DNA of 64,000 bases from Brachypodius melanocephalos (GCA_013398615.1 VZSR01003371.1:7608109-7672108), one strand, 5' to 3'; shown: positions 37,551 through 50,059, counted from the stretch's first letter. Translations and numbers: made by a program. The notes: generated by a model from the sequence alone, not told the origin.

Positions 37551-40000
37551 TATGCATAATCACTGCTGGAGTGCTATTACTGACTTTTTTTTTTTTTAAA
37601 CACTGTATCTAAACTTTTATGTCTGTTATTTTTCAATGTCTCCATTACATTTCAGTTGAAAAATGTTTTGTGTGTCTTAGACCCACTTATCACAGCAGAA
37701 TTTGTATCTGCCTTTTCTTTTTCTGCAGCTTCTTCTGAAGTGAATGCCTGGCTCAAGTGAATCAGTAGGAGTTTTATATTTCATGTTGTTGGACTCAAAA
37801 CTTAGCTCTATGTCTTGTTTCTCTTAAACTCATTTGTGTGCAGGTTTTTCTCTGTCCAGAATAACATGCAGTAATGAGTTATCATCCATCATTGAGGGGA
37901 TGATGTGCTTCTAAGAAGAAGAAATTCAGTGAAGATATTTTAAAATTCTAATCTGTCTTTTAAACCTTTTTCCCATTAGATCTTCCTTTTCTTCTGTGCA
38001 CTCTGCCTCATTAAATCCAGCTGCAGGAGAAGATTCATTATCTCTACTATTTGTTATTTGCATGAATTTTCTTTATGGGCTGAAAAGTATGCATGTATGA
38101 AATGGATGCATGTATTTATTGTGACAAATAACTTCATCAGTAACATCACAAGTTCTGGATATACTGGTTTTTTACACAGGCATGAAAACCAAATATCAGA
38201 AATTACTTATAAAATTTTTGCTTTTCAGATAATATTTGAATAGGGATCAGGGATGGCTGAACCTCCAATTCAGCTCTGATTTCCATATGGGTGTTCTCCT
38301 GAACAGCCTTCTCAAAAGGATGGCACGAAAAGTTAATTGGATCTATTTTAGCATCTCACCCAATAATTTCGTTTCGTGGTCCTGGTAGAGAACTCTCAAA
38401 AATTCATCTCTCACTGTCGTTCAGCATTATACTTTTCTTTTACCCTGACTAGATTAAAAACTTAGGGATACAATAATGACAGGAAGAAGATAGGTCGATA
38501 CTACAAATATTTTAAAATATTTGGCTCTCAAAAACGTCCCCAGATTTCTGAGGACAGTCTATTTGTTTTTATGTTCCTCCCTCAATTGGTTTATTCTTCC
38601 ATTCCAATGGGACCCAGGAATGTTGTTCATAAAGCCACCAGCAGAGCTTTCTTTTATGGAAGTGCTGGCAGCAGAAAAAAAAATAAACTTTCAACTTTCT
38701 CTGCTGGGTTTCTCAAGAAGGGTGCTAGTGACACAAAATGCATTTACATTTAAATATTTTCAATTTTACAGTTGAACTGGCATTAGACACTGGGGTTAGA
38801 AAGGGCAAAAAGGGAAATACCCAGAATGAAGACAAGTGAGAATATTTTTGTGATGGTGATAATGAATATCTGACTTGAATGAAAAGCACCCTGCAGATGG
38901 AAAAAAACCATAGTCCTGCAGGAGAGACTGATCAAGAGTTGCACATCCTTACAAAAATGATATTGGTGCTGCTATGGCCACCATATTGTGAAAACAGAGA
39001 TTAAAAAATGAGACTTTAAAGCTTCAGGTTGTATGAGGTTCAAACTGGCCCTCAAACAGTGAGAGAGGCAGCACATTAAGATGTGCCAGCCCTTGCTAGG
39101 AAATGCTTCAGAGGTTCCAAGCAGCTCCCCTTTTTCCAAGGGTGTGATTTCGAGGAACTCCAGTGGATATACAGAGGTTTGTGGAGCGTGTAGTGGGTGC
39201 AGATGAAACAAACACATCGAGAAAGTACAAAAGTCTTTCAAAGGGGTGATCAGGTTGGAGTCCAAAGCAGACAGAAGTACATGAGGGAACTTGGTTCTAC
39301 CTCTGAAAATCACTGATGTGATGACAGGCCCTTGCTGTGACAGTGACTAGCTGGCTCTCAGGGGATTTACTGGTGCTTATACCAAAGATGGTGTGCTGGT
39401 TTCCTGGTTACCAGTCTGCAAAAGTTATTGATGGGATGAATTCTAAAGAATTTTGGTGGTTTTTTATTTCCTAGTAAACTTATATCTGTCCTCTATCTAA
39501 ATCATAGCTAAAATTGCATTTTAATGACCTATCACCAGTGGTTTGGGAGCATTTGCTATCCCTGTATTTTTTCATGGACCAGCAAGAAACGCTATATAAT
39601 CAATGAATATCTAATTTTAGTAAGAGAAAATAAATACCTGCCATGTATCATGAAAGATGCAAAGTGCCTACAGGACCAAGAGTGATGCTATCCTCCAAAA
39701 GTACATTCCTTTTTTTCACCTGAGTTTTAAGCATATTTCAAAGATAAAATTAAAATTTTCAATGTGTTATTTCACACTTCATAAGAAAAACTCGGAATAA
39801 ATGTCAGTAAAAAAATTCAGAAATAGGAAAGCAGAAAGAACAAATTAGGTTGCTTGTGAACTATTTTTATCTTGCTGGAGACCAGAGCACTGGATGCTTT
39901 CTACAACACAGAACAAGTTGCTGCCTAGAGGAACATATGTTTTTAAAAATTTCTGCATGTTGATTTTCAGGTCCAGCTTGCACAATATTTACCTTGAGAT
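37551..40000. other. Unique AT-rich DNA, no gene seen
   Basis: No gene or transposon that I can support. There is one short T run near 37586. Frames up to 113 codons (38972-39313, minus) show no domain. Confidence 0.5.
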
Positions 40001-42400
40001 GAGCAGAGCAGTGAGGATAAAAGAGAGAAGTAGGTGACCAGCAAACCCTGAGGGGTTCTCTGTGCTGTTCAGTGTCTGCTCCTGTCACAGGTGCATCCAG
40101 GAGCCCACTGAGCTCTTTGGAAGTCTCCAGTGGAGACTGAGGCTGCTCCACCTTCAAGGTGCCAACCTGAAGTGACCAGCACAGAGCCTGTTTCTGCAAG
40201 ATATCCTATCTGCTTTCCCATCTCACCTCCTCAGCAGAGGCAGGCTCTGAGTTGCCCTGGGCTCCTCAAAACAGTTGTTCCCAAGCCAGGAAGAAAGCAT
40301 GGATGGTGTCCAGGACTGAGGAGGGGTGCTCTGTGCTGCCAAGGAACTCTGCACCTGCTCAAAAGCTGCTGCTCTCCCTTCCCCTGCCAAGACTGCCAGT
40401 GTCTGCTGTCCTGGGAGGTGAAACCTGCCTAGCCAAAACCAAGGTGGGACACTGGCAAACACTTTCTAGTCAATAGGAGGCTTCAAAGTCTTGCCAGGCT
40501 CTGTATTACTATGGTATTTCAACAGCATACTGTGGAATAGCAATATACTACAGTAGTTATTTAACAAATCACACTAAGAAATAATGCTCTTCTATCCCCA
40601 GGAGAGCTTTCCATCATTTTGTGCACCTTCTTACAAGCACTGGCTAATTATAACTTTGACATGCACTGATCTAGGTCCAAATTACTGAAATTCCACAGTA
40701 TTGCAGGCTGTCATTTTTCAGAAGACTGAGTAAGTGAAGTAAAATGTCTGCATCTTCTTCCTCAAACTGGCTTCAAAATTTAAAGCCTAAGGTAAAACCA
40801 CGATTATACTCCCACTCAGTATCCAGTAGTCTAGCACAGACATTAGAGATTAAGTAGAAAACATTTAAAATATGTGATTATGAGCAGAATTTCAGTAAAG
40901 AAATTTCAGTATTTTTAAAGTTCTTTTAATTTATTTCATATGAACATGTAAAAGAGATTATACTGTCATTAAAAAATGTTTGATCAAATTGCTTCCTTGC
41001 CACAGAAGGGGACTTATCTAGCCTTTTTCACTGTAAAATTTCAAAAAAATTATATGAAAAGTGCTTTATTCAACTAAGCTATCTTTAAAAAAGCTTCGAG
41101 GATCAAGGAGAGACATCTTATATGACTTTATTAGGAAACTGATTGCCTGATATTCAAAATAAATCAACTTCCATGGATTTAACCACGAAAACAAAAGGTG
41201 CATTTATGTCAAATGGATTTCAAACATGAATGCCTGATTTGTTCTGTGTATTCATTGAATGCCAACGGTTTGGAGACAGCACAATAAACTGGCACTGGTT
41301 TAGATCCAGTTGCTATAACAATTGTTTTCCATTGTGATTGATCTTGCCTGCTCCCTTGCAGATCGTGTTTCCAGTCCATGCTTTTACTGTGCCCAAGGCT
41401 CCCAGAGCAGCAGGCAGAGCTCAGCTGTGCCCCCAGCCCTTGGGGCTGCTGCTCCATGACTGGGAGCCCTCACTGGGTGACCCCAGGGTACCAGGGCCAG
41501 CCCAGGAGCAGCTGAGAACAAGCAGCAGCCCCTGGTTTGGCATGCAGGGGCTGTCAGCCGAGGTGTGAAGGCTGTTCTGCTGCAAAGTTTAAGCCCTTAT
41601 GTTCCCATGGGAAAACTGCTCCTTCAAAGCCACTAAGCCTTTGGAAGAACCTGCTCCCACATGTCAGCAGTGAGCAGCTGGAGGTTAAATGTGCCAAGGA
41701 CCTCCTTTGTATTTAGCTTTTCCCAAGCTCACTGCAGAGCTTGAGGTGGAGGATGGGATGACACAGATGAGACACCAAACAAGGGTTTCACCCCACTGAA
41801 AGCAGGTCAGGAGAGGAGAGGAAGACCTGAGAATCAGGCACAGGATATCTTTGGAGCCTGGTATCATCTGGAGGAGACCTGTCCATGGGGGGGTAATGAA
41901 GAATTGGAGGCCAAGTATGAAGGGGACAAAGGAATGCGCCTTGGAGTGGCCTGGCAGGGCAGAGCTGGTGCAGGGGCTAGGGAGGCACAAGAGCAGAGCC
42001 AGGGTTAGAACAAAGGCCCTGGTGAATGGAAGATTCTCACCTGCAGTTAAATCTGAGAAATGAACAAAAGACACCTGTATTTTGCTGCTGGTAAATGAAG
42101 TGGGGCAGTGAGAAGGCAAATTCTCCCATGATGGTGAGCTGCTGCAAGCCCTCCAGAGCTTGGCTTCTGACCTTGCACACTTGTGTCAGGCTCCTTTCCC
42201 CACCTGGTTTGGGTGTGGGCAAAGGAGTCACCGAGAGCAGAGGCTGGACACCTCTGCCCCATTTTAATGTCTGCTCCCAGAGGGGTGAGCAGCAGCCAGG
42301 ACTGACCCCTGCACAAATGGAGAAGGTTGAAACTTCTCCCCTCTGGAGAACCACAGGACACCATGAAGTGTCAATTGAAATTAAAACATGAAAACATGTA
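40001..42400. other. GC-richer noncoding patch
   Basis: Two clusters, about 40080-40460 and 41380-42330, are visibly richer in G and C than the rest of the window and lack the AT microsatellites. They contain overlapping frames on several strands (the longest is 144 codons, 41685-42119 minus). These overlaps are expected when stop codons become rarer. None has a recognisable domain. A diverged transposon or an untranslated exon is possible. I cannot name either. Confidence 0.4.
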
Positions 42401-42794
42401 AATTGAAAATAAACAAATAAACCTCATGTCTGTTATTTTAAAAGTTTAGGGATCTGCACAACAAGAAAGGTCTCCCCAGAATCTACCTGGAAGCAAAATA
42501 CTGTGATAGCTGCACCAGCTAAAAATGAGGAGCTGTCACAATCAAATGCACGTTCCTTCAGAATCAGCAATCCCTTCTTCAAGGCACTAATGGACCGGGC
42601 TTTCAGGGCAGATCAGGGTTTTTGGGGCAGAGAATGTCCAAGTATCTCACTTCTCCCCACTTTGAAATGATTTCACTTGTGGCAAGAACATAGGAAGAAG
42701 AGAAGGAGTGAAGGAAGGAATGCAGGGGTGCAAAGGATGGTCACACACTGAAATGCTTCTACTCCCAAGAGAAACCAAATCTGTGCTCCTCAGC
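42401..42794. other. Unique DNA before the hexamer array
   Basis: Nothing supportable seen. Confidence 0.5.
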
Positions 42795-42880
42795 TGTCAT
42801 TGTCATCGTCATTGTCATTGTCATTGTCATTGTCATTGTCATTGTCATCGTCATTGTCATTGTCATTGTCATCGTCATTG
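42795..42880 (+). repeat. (TGTCAT)14 hexanucleotide array
   Basis: Fourteen hexamers in perfect register. Units 3, 10 and 14 are CGTCAT instead of TGTCAT, and all others are identical. Because the period is divisible by three, an open frame through it reads as alternating Cys-His with Arg at the variant units. This is a translation artefact, not a metal-binding protein. The CGTCAT units contain CGTCA, the complement of a cAMP-response half site, which may be coincidental. Confidence 0.95.
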
Positions 42881-44849
42881 CCTTACCTGGGAATTCAGAG
42901 TCTCCCAATGAACTTTTGAAACCAGGGTGGTCCAAGAGACTGTAACATTTCTAGGGCAGCTGGATTTGGCCCATTAGTCACTACCATGACAATCAAAATA
43001 ATCAGTAAGAAATCCTCAGAATATTGCCATGAGGACAAAGGTCCAAAGAAATACAAAATTAACCTGTTTTGCAGACTGAGAATTTCAGGGTTTGGGGTAT
43101 GAAGAATATCTGACATCTGTGAACTCTCATGACAATTTTGAATCTACGTCAGGGATATTTTGTTCCAAATCTTGTCTGCAGAAGACAAAGCCCACATTAG
43201 TGATATTTATTGTTAGTACTGTGCATGAAACACAGGAAAAAAATAAAACAGAAGGCTTCACAGTTCTCCAAGCAAGGAAGGTAGAAGCAGATATTTGGTT
43301 ATTTCAGATGTATTTAAGCTGGAATATGTCCCTGCAATATCTCCATAGGAACACAGATAAAATAATGATAGAAAAATGTCCAAGAAAGTGGGCACATGAT
43401 CAATTATGAAGAACATATAAGTCAAATATGAGATGTGAGGTGTCGTGGATAATGGAGTACTGTGCCCCTATCTGAGAATTTTGTATTTTATGATTGAAAA
43501 GAATTTCTCTTAAATGGCAAAAAAACACCAGCCCAAACCCAGTATTTTTCCTATTTCATATTTCATCACAAAATGGCATTTTTAGGTCATCCAATGGAGC
43601 TAGTAGGAAATATATGAGTATGCAGTTTGAGAAGAATTTAAGAAAATATGGAAAGGCAAAGCCTTCCAAGAATATTGAGAAGAAATATTGCTTATTGCTT
43701 TGCAACAGATCTAAAAGCAGCTATTCAGCTCTGCTCCCCAGCTCAGCACTGCACTAAAGCAATTACATCATCAAATGAGCTTTTGAATCAAAAGCAAAAG
43801 CTTTACTGAAGTCAACAACAAAGAAAGTGGAAACTTCAGTGGTGATTTTGTATCCTGTTTTAATTTTTTTTTCCAAAAAGTTTTCGAAAGTAGTTAATAT
43901 ACCATGGCAGTATTTTGAATCACCCATCTGGACGGATTTTGTTGTGTGGGTTTTCTCAGAACTACTCATTTAACTCTCTGCCACAGCAGTGCTGTGCATA
44001 TGTCTCATTGACAAGAAATTTCCATTACTCTTTTTAGAGAATAGCCAGGAATGACCCCAAAATCTCACTTTTGTGCGATAATATTGTTTGTATATCTCCT
44101 ATTAAACACTGAGAGATAGAGTTCTTGTTCTTTCATGTGGATTAATTTCCTTTTATCAACCCCGAATATCATCTGATCTTCACCTAGTCATCTCTGCAGA
44201 AATTCAGCTTCAGAATTAACTATGCTGAATAATTTCAAAAATTCTGCAAAATTGGTTCCCCACTGTTTCTCTTTTTTGTTATAATTTGTTAATATCCTGA
44301 TAATGACAGGTCCTACTACATAGCTTCTGAGCCTCTCAATAATATAAAATGTTCATTTACTAGCATATGTTGTTACAACCGGCCAGAGTCAAAAATTATT
44401 TTGGTTAATTGAAGGAAAACTTCTTCAGTAGTTTTTACTGAGAGCCCTCGGTTCACCTATCCTGTAAACTGCCATCTACACAGAATGCTTATAGTTTCAC
44501 AAGCCATTCCTGTGACTCATCCCAAATCTATAATTTCATCCATATTTATTAATTCCATTTCTCATTACAGTTCCTTGCCAATCTGTCTAGTGCTATAGTC
44601 AAAAGAGCTGGTTGGTCTTTTCCAAGATGACCTGACTCGACCTTTAAGATCCCTATGGAAATATATTAACCATTTTTTTTATTCCCCTGATTCTGGGGAG
44701 CAGGTAGATTATTTGCTTAATAGTTTTTCAAGACTACGATTCTATAGAGTTCGCAGATCTGAATTTCTTTAGGAAAAAAGGGCCTTTGCATTTCATTTAT
44801 TGATTTTTGAAATGATTGCTGTTGATAATTCTGGCTGCCACAATTTTCC
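42881..44849. other. Unique AT-rich DNA, possibly including degraded LINE
   Basis: No gene. The part from about 44100 rightward may be the further-decayed reverse-transcriptase portion of the antisense LINE next to it, but I cannot align it by eye. Confidence 0.35.
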
Positions 44850-45050
44850 ATGATCCTGATCTCTGCTCCTTTGCATCAGTGATAAATTCCCCACCTTCTT
44901 TTGCAATAAGTGAGGATCAAAGCTCTTCATCTTCATTGTGTATTTTTCCTACTGACTCTGGCAAACTCTCTCTTTCTGATATGTTTGAAGAAGTTTTGAT
45001 TTTGTCTTCATTTTGTCACTTTGCATTTATGTCTTCACCAAGTTGCTCCT
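44850..45050 (-). mobile_element. Ancient L3/CR1-clade LINE fragment (antisense)
   Basis: Translated on the minus strand, the segment gives 'NFFKHIRKRESLPESVG' (about 44970-45000), followed after a short gap by 'KEGGEFITDAKE' (about 44870-44900). Spacing and order match the linker between endonuclease and reverse transcriptase in CR1/L3-type ORF2, where a K-K-x-F-F-K-Y-I-x-x-K-R block precedes a G-x-L-x-T-D-x-E-K block. A stop and frameshifts are present. The LINE probably extends on both sides beyond recognition. The 131-codon + strand frame over it is a shadow of this element. Confidence 0.45.
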
Positions 45051-46050
45051 GTCTTTTTCTTTTTTCCTGGTTGCTTTGGTATTTTATTTACACCATTTTT
45101 TTTCAAGTGGATAGCACTGCCACTTTTACAAGTCTGGGTTTTTTTTTCACTTTACTCTTCTGTTCAGATATACTAGCTTTAAAATGTAGGCATGGTCCTC
45201 TTCAGCCCTAAGTTTCTAGTGTAATGTATTTTAATAGCATTTTACATCATTGTCTGCTCATGGTAAATGTCTCTTTTAAAAGTTTACTCATTTTAGGGTA
45301 GTTTTTTTTCCTTTCCAACATTTCATTCTACTGTGAAGGATATCCATTATTTCCCTCTGGGAACCACCATTAAATCCATATATTTTCTGGTCACTGACTT
45401 TGGGTGGTTCTTCTCACTGTACATCCTCATCCTCCAGTCCTGGGACCTCCTTAGAGCTAATGGTTACTTGTCCTCCTGTGGGTCTGTGGACTGTTTGCCA
45501 TAAAAGCAGGCATTAAGGGAGTGACTGCATCTTGAAATTAAATTTAGCCAGGGTATATGAGATAAGTGATATCTCCCAATGCTGTTCTCTGTTTTCTGCC
45601 CTGATTTGCCTCCTTCCAAAATGATTTTCAACACAGCTCTCAGAAATCACTCCCACTGACAAGCCTGCTGGAGGAAGACAAATTGTTTAGAGACACTCAT
45701 CTCTCTGAGTTCTCTACCAATCATCTCCACAAAAAGAGAAAAATTGCAGAGTAGAAGGCAGATGATACAAACATGCAGAGTCTTTACTTCTTTCTTGCTC
45801 ACCAGAAAACACCTCCCTCCTTGTGCTTCCAAGTGCACATCAGTCCTTCTGCACTTACCTGATGCTCATGAACAGTCACAAAAACTCTCACAGGAAAAGA
45901 TTCCATTGTTTAAATCAATTCAGGGCTGGAGAGGTTTATCCATTAAGGAACATATAACTAACTGGCACCTCAGGATGAATATTTGTCACACCCTATAACC
46001 CACAGATCCCCATCCAGGTGAGAAAGCCCACCACAAGGTTGCAAAAACCT
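45051..46050. other. Unique or highly decayed DNA, no gene seen
   Basis: T-rich on the + strand to about 45350, perhaps still old LINE. Nothing can be recognised further right. Confidence 0.4.
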
Positions 46051-46113
46051 GGTGAGGTGAGGTGATTTGAGGTGAGGTGAGGTGAGGTGAGGTCAGGTCA
46101 GGTCAGGCCAGGT
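46051..46113 (+). repeat. (GGTGA)n/(GGTCA)n pentanucleotide array
   Basis: Pentamer GGTGA in several copies, interrupted by one GGTGATTTGA unit, changing to GGTCA copies from 46091 and ending in GGCCA. The GGTCA and AGGTCA units are also nuclear-receptor half-site-like, here produced by repeat expansion. Confidence 0.9.
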
Positions 46114-48734
46114 CCTCACCTGCTGCACTCTGCAAATCCCTGCCCAGCTGAATGCAGCTCACAGGGTGGCTGCTCTGTCCCACTGAACAAAGGTAGAGAG
46201 AACATCAGGGCAGCTTTTGCCTCCTATTTCACTCAAATATCTCTGGTGTTATTAAAAATGTTCATGCTTCTTTTATACTTCTTTTCAGTCTTTTCCCTCA
46301 TTTCTAAAGCTTTGCAATTTCCTATTTACTCTTTGATCTGGCCATCTTCCTCTTTAACTGGATGGGTTTGGGGTCAATGCCTCCCAGCCAGTTTTATGTA
46401 TTCAATACAGGTATAAACTGTTCACACCCCTGCTCTAATCCTACAAATTGTGGTCAAACAGGTCACTTGCCAGGAGTGTGCCATGCAGGCATCCCCCAAA
46501 AAGTGCAAGTCAAGGATCTCTGGCTCTCAGTCCACAGAGGAAAAAGAGACAATGAGCCATTACTCAACTTACTTTCTTGAGGACAGAGGTGAATTGGTCC
46601 AGGGGAGCACAGAAAAGGTGCCTGGTTTTTATTTACATCTCTCTGGACTATTCTGATAGCTGTCTCAAGTAGTAAAGCTTTTTTTTTTTAATGTCTACAG
46701 GAACCCAGTGCTCTTCCCCTGATGCTGAATGAGGCTCTCCTGCAGATAAGTCGTATTTGGTGCCTGGAAGTGAAGACCATTAACCATAAATATAAAGAGT
46801 TAAATTTTTTTAGATTCTCTTTCACTTACTTTATCCATAATGTAGAAATCCAAGATGACAAGTGGCTGAGAAAATCATAAGGATTTTGTGACATGAAAAC
46901 AAGGAAATCAGCTTTTTTCATGAACTGATGTTGGCCCATGGAGGAAAGTAAGAGACTACTGAAACAAAATGGTCAACAGGCTGAAAATTATCTTAAAGCA
47001 CATTAACTGATCCACACTAAATCTGGCACAGGTTAGCTTTTGTTCCAAAACCTCCTCCCATTTCTGTGAGCACTGAAACAGAGAAAAGCCTCTGAACTTT
47101 CCTTTAGAGACTCCTAACATCCTTAAGAGTCCAGAAAAAGAAAAAGACTGAAAAGAATTGACTGCAAGAGGATGGCAGAAACAGTTAACACTGAAAGAAA
47201 AATAAAGTTCTAAGCAAAACCAAGATACTCAAGTGGCAGCTTGTCAAACTAATTGTATTAGTAAACAAGGTAAATTGTAGAAACAGGAAATAGACATTTT
47301 TTAAAATCAAATTTTCTCTTCACTACTATAAAATAATCAGACTGATGAAATGGAAGGGGGACATTTATCACCTTTCTTTACAAGATGTCGTGTGAAGTTC
47401 TCTGTCCTGCCAATTAGTATTGATCTGCTTCACTTGATGTTTCCATTCTAGCAATGAAGTAATAGAAACTGAAACATAATTTGCTGAAATAATTTTTTCA
47501 TTGGACTGCTCCAGACCTAGTCAATACTTTAAGAGAGTTGGCAGTCCATAGTTTGCATTGATATCTAATGGTGTTGCCACATGGCTTTAGATTTTAATTC
47601 AATATCTTTATAAAAACAAGCTGCAAGCTAGTCTGCAAAATAAAACATATTTTAGAGAATATTTTGGTGTTCAAGTTGCTGCAAAGTTAAGTGACATATG
47701 GATAGAGGTAAATGCTGGATGATAAATTGCTTTAAAACAATGATGATATTTGCTCTGGCTTTGAATTGTTGCTTTTTTTGAAGCAGAAGTGAGATGCATC
47801 TGCTTTCAGAGACAAGCTAAGTCACATTTATTTCAAATCCAAGAAAATAGAGTAGGCAAGCTAGCATAATAACATTTTTTTTGACCTGTGCTTCTTCAGA
47901 AAATGTTTTCCATGGCTGTAGTTCCGCAATATTTCAGAAAGTTATCTCATCAAATCCTCGGTTTGGTTTTTCAAGCAAAAGATCAGTGCTAGGCCTATGA
48001 ACAAACACAAATAGCCTTCCATTATGTAATTTCTTACTTTCTGTTTCCAGGGATTTCATTTGTATCTCCTCATTTCTTCAACACTTGTCTGCCGGTAATT
48101 CTGTCTTTTGTTTCACAGTCAGCTGGTGAGCTCCTCAGGGACAGGAATCCTTCTTTGTCGTGAATCTGGGCAGTGTCTCACTCAGAAGGGTCAAGGTCTA
48201 GGTCTGGAAGAATGAGTTCCACTGTGCAAAGCCACCACCCCTTCCAGCACCCCTCCCTGCAGGTTTCTCAAGCCCCTCAGGGGTGATTGGCACAGTTTGG
48301 GTTAACTCAGGCAGGGCTGATCTGCTCTGCTCTGTGGGGAGGGCTCTGCCTCTGGGATGGCCAGCAAAGCTTCCGCCGCAGTCACATTCCGACTGTGGAT
48401 GCTGTTGGGGTCTGGTTCAGAAGAGCAAATGGGGGTATCTGGTTTTGAATTTTGTGAATTGCTTCCTGGCTGCTACTGGCCTCATCACCTTAATCTGAAG
48501 TGACTGCAGAGGAATTCTAAACAGGTTTAATACAGGTAGACATAGGTCTGTGCAGACACCTGGGACTGCAGCTCCTCACACTCAGCTGAGCCAATGTCAC
48601 ACTTAATGTCTTAATCTCTCCTGCAAATGCAGACTATTCCCTTTCCTTAATTTTGAACCTGCAAGATTAATGAGAGTCCAGTTGTTCTGTCCCACTATCC
48701 CAAATTAATGAGGAAAGACCCAATATAAGAAGGG
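46114..48734. other. Unique DNA, no gene seen
   Basis: No supportable gene. Frames up to 109 codons without domains. A poly-T run of about 10 lies near 46680. The stretch 48200-48480 is GC-richer but unrecognised. Confidence 0.45.
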
Positions 48735-48829
48735 TCTATGGAGGGACCTGCTGGGGTGGTTCTGGAGGAAGCCACAAAGGTGATCAGAGGACTGGATCAC
48801 CTCTGCTATGGAGACAGGCTGAGACATTT
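48735..48829 (+). mobile_element. CR1 LINE ORF2 tail fragment (plus strand)
   Basis: Carries 'ggaggaagccacaaaggtga', 'tcagaggactggatcacctc', 'tgctatggagacaggctgag', the nucleotide form of the CR1 R-A-T-K-M-I-R-G-L-E-H-L-S-Y-E-D-R-L-R region. About 95 bases remain. It ends abruptly against a CR1 fragment of opposite orientation. Confidence 0.75.
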
Positions 48830-48991
48830 GGAGAGGCAAAGAAAGTATCTCAGCCTTTTCCTGATCCTTGGTGACAATGTTCCCTCCTGTGCCCAATAAA
48901 GGATGGAGATTTTCCTTAGCCCCCCTGTTGCTGTTAATGTATTTATAAAAACATTCTCTACTATCTTTTACAGCAGTGGCCTTGCAGAATT
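48830..48991 (-). mobile_element. CR1 LINE ORF2 linker fragment (minus strand)
   Basis: On the minus strand one continuous frame reads 'AVKDSRECFYKYINSNRG' at 48991-48920 and then 'HPLLGTGGNIVTKDQEKAEI' toward 48850. This matches the CR1 ORF2 linker between endonuclease and reverse transcriptase. It ends in 'tttctttgcctctcc', the F-F-A-S block shifted by a small deletion. The frame is open over about 50 codons, so this copy is less decayed than the L3-like one at 45 kb. Confidence 0.85.
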
Positions 48992-50033
48992 TGTTTGTTT
49001 TACAATGCTAGCTAACACAAATGCATGAATTAGTACATTTTTAAAGTAAACTAAGAGTCAGGGAGTCTTGAACATGAAAACACAGATTTGAAGTGTGCTG
49101 GTCAAGATTTCCCAAAAAGATCAAAACCAATGCAAAAGCAGCCTCAGTAATTACTCTGGCACTGAGATACAAATGGGTATCTAAAAACTTCTAAGCAAAA
49201 TGAAGGAGCTTGTAATTCTTTCTGAATGTAACTGAAGGACAATTAACAGACCACATCAAGCCACTAATAACCTCACAAAAGCATGAGAAAATTTTGAAAA
49301 CAGAAAACCATTAGGGGAGTCTTCTGAGAAAGAAACATCAAGGATATAGGAACAAACCTCTAAATATATGCTTCCACAGGAATCTGTGAAAATTAAAATG
49401 GAAATCTAGCTCTAGGGGAGGGTTAGTAACACAAAGGTTAGTGTTTTCCATTTTATTCTATATTTTCTTCTCAATAACAGAATTCCATCCTCTTCTTCTA
49501 ATATTACTCCTGTGTTCACTAAGTTATTTTCATGACTGATAAGTAGACATTCTGATCAGTTCTGTCCAGATTTATTGATTTGTCCCCTCTAAAGTAAAAC
49601 TTTTACTTTTAAAATTCAATGCTAATAAAGAAATTAAATTAACTGTTATTAAGTGAATTCAACCAGCATGAGGATCAAGAGCAGCCTTCCAGATCAGTTG
49701 TTTTCTCTTTTGGGTATTCAATTGTACTTACATAATCGAAGCACAAAATCCAAAGCATTGCCAAAAGTCACAGGATTTATCTTCAATTTATTATCACTTC
49801 AACTTACCTTTGACTCTTGAAAGAGTTTTTGGGAAAGTTTCAACAGGTAACCACACAATCCCAATGGCATTAATTAGCTAAGGTCTTAAGCGGTCCTAAT
49901 AGCAGTCAAAAAAAAAAAATTAAGGTCAGAGTTTTTATTAAAAAGCAAAAAGAAATAGAGGCTTCTTCACATCTTCAAATAAAGCAACAGTCACTATTTG
50001 AATAGCAAAGCTTCAGACTTAATTTTGGATCTT
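48992..50033. other. Unique AT-rich DNA, no gene seen
   Basis: Nothing supportable except a 12-A run at about 49908-49919. Confidence 0.5.
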
Positions 50034-50059
50034 AAAATAAAATAAAATAAAATAAAAAT
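50034..50059 (+). repeat. (AAAAT)5 microsatellite
   Basis: Five AAAAT units in register. A simple AT-rich repeat. Confidence 0.92.

Noticed and set aside
41685..42119. 144-codon minus-strand open frame with hydrophobic stretches
   Set aside because: No recognisable domain, overlaps other long frames on both strands, and lies in a GC-richer patch where stops are rare. No splice or promoter support.
42708..42911. Cys-His repeat 'protein'
   Set aside because: Produced entirely by translating the TGTCAT hexamer microsatellite. There is no upstream coding context.
44816..45211. 131-codon plus-strand frame rich in Ser, Phe and Leu
   Set aside because: It is the opposite strand of an antisense LINE fragment. 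The hydrophobic look comes from the A-rich coding strand of the LINE read backwards.
42795..46113. CRISPR-like or bacterial repeat arrays
   Set aside because: The arrays are simple hexamers and pentamers with no unique spacers, in a vertebrate-type genome.
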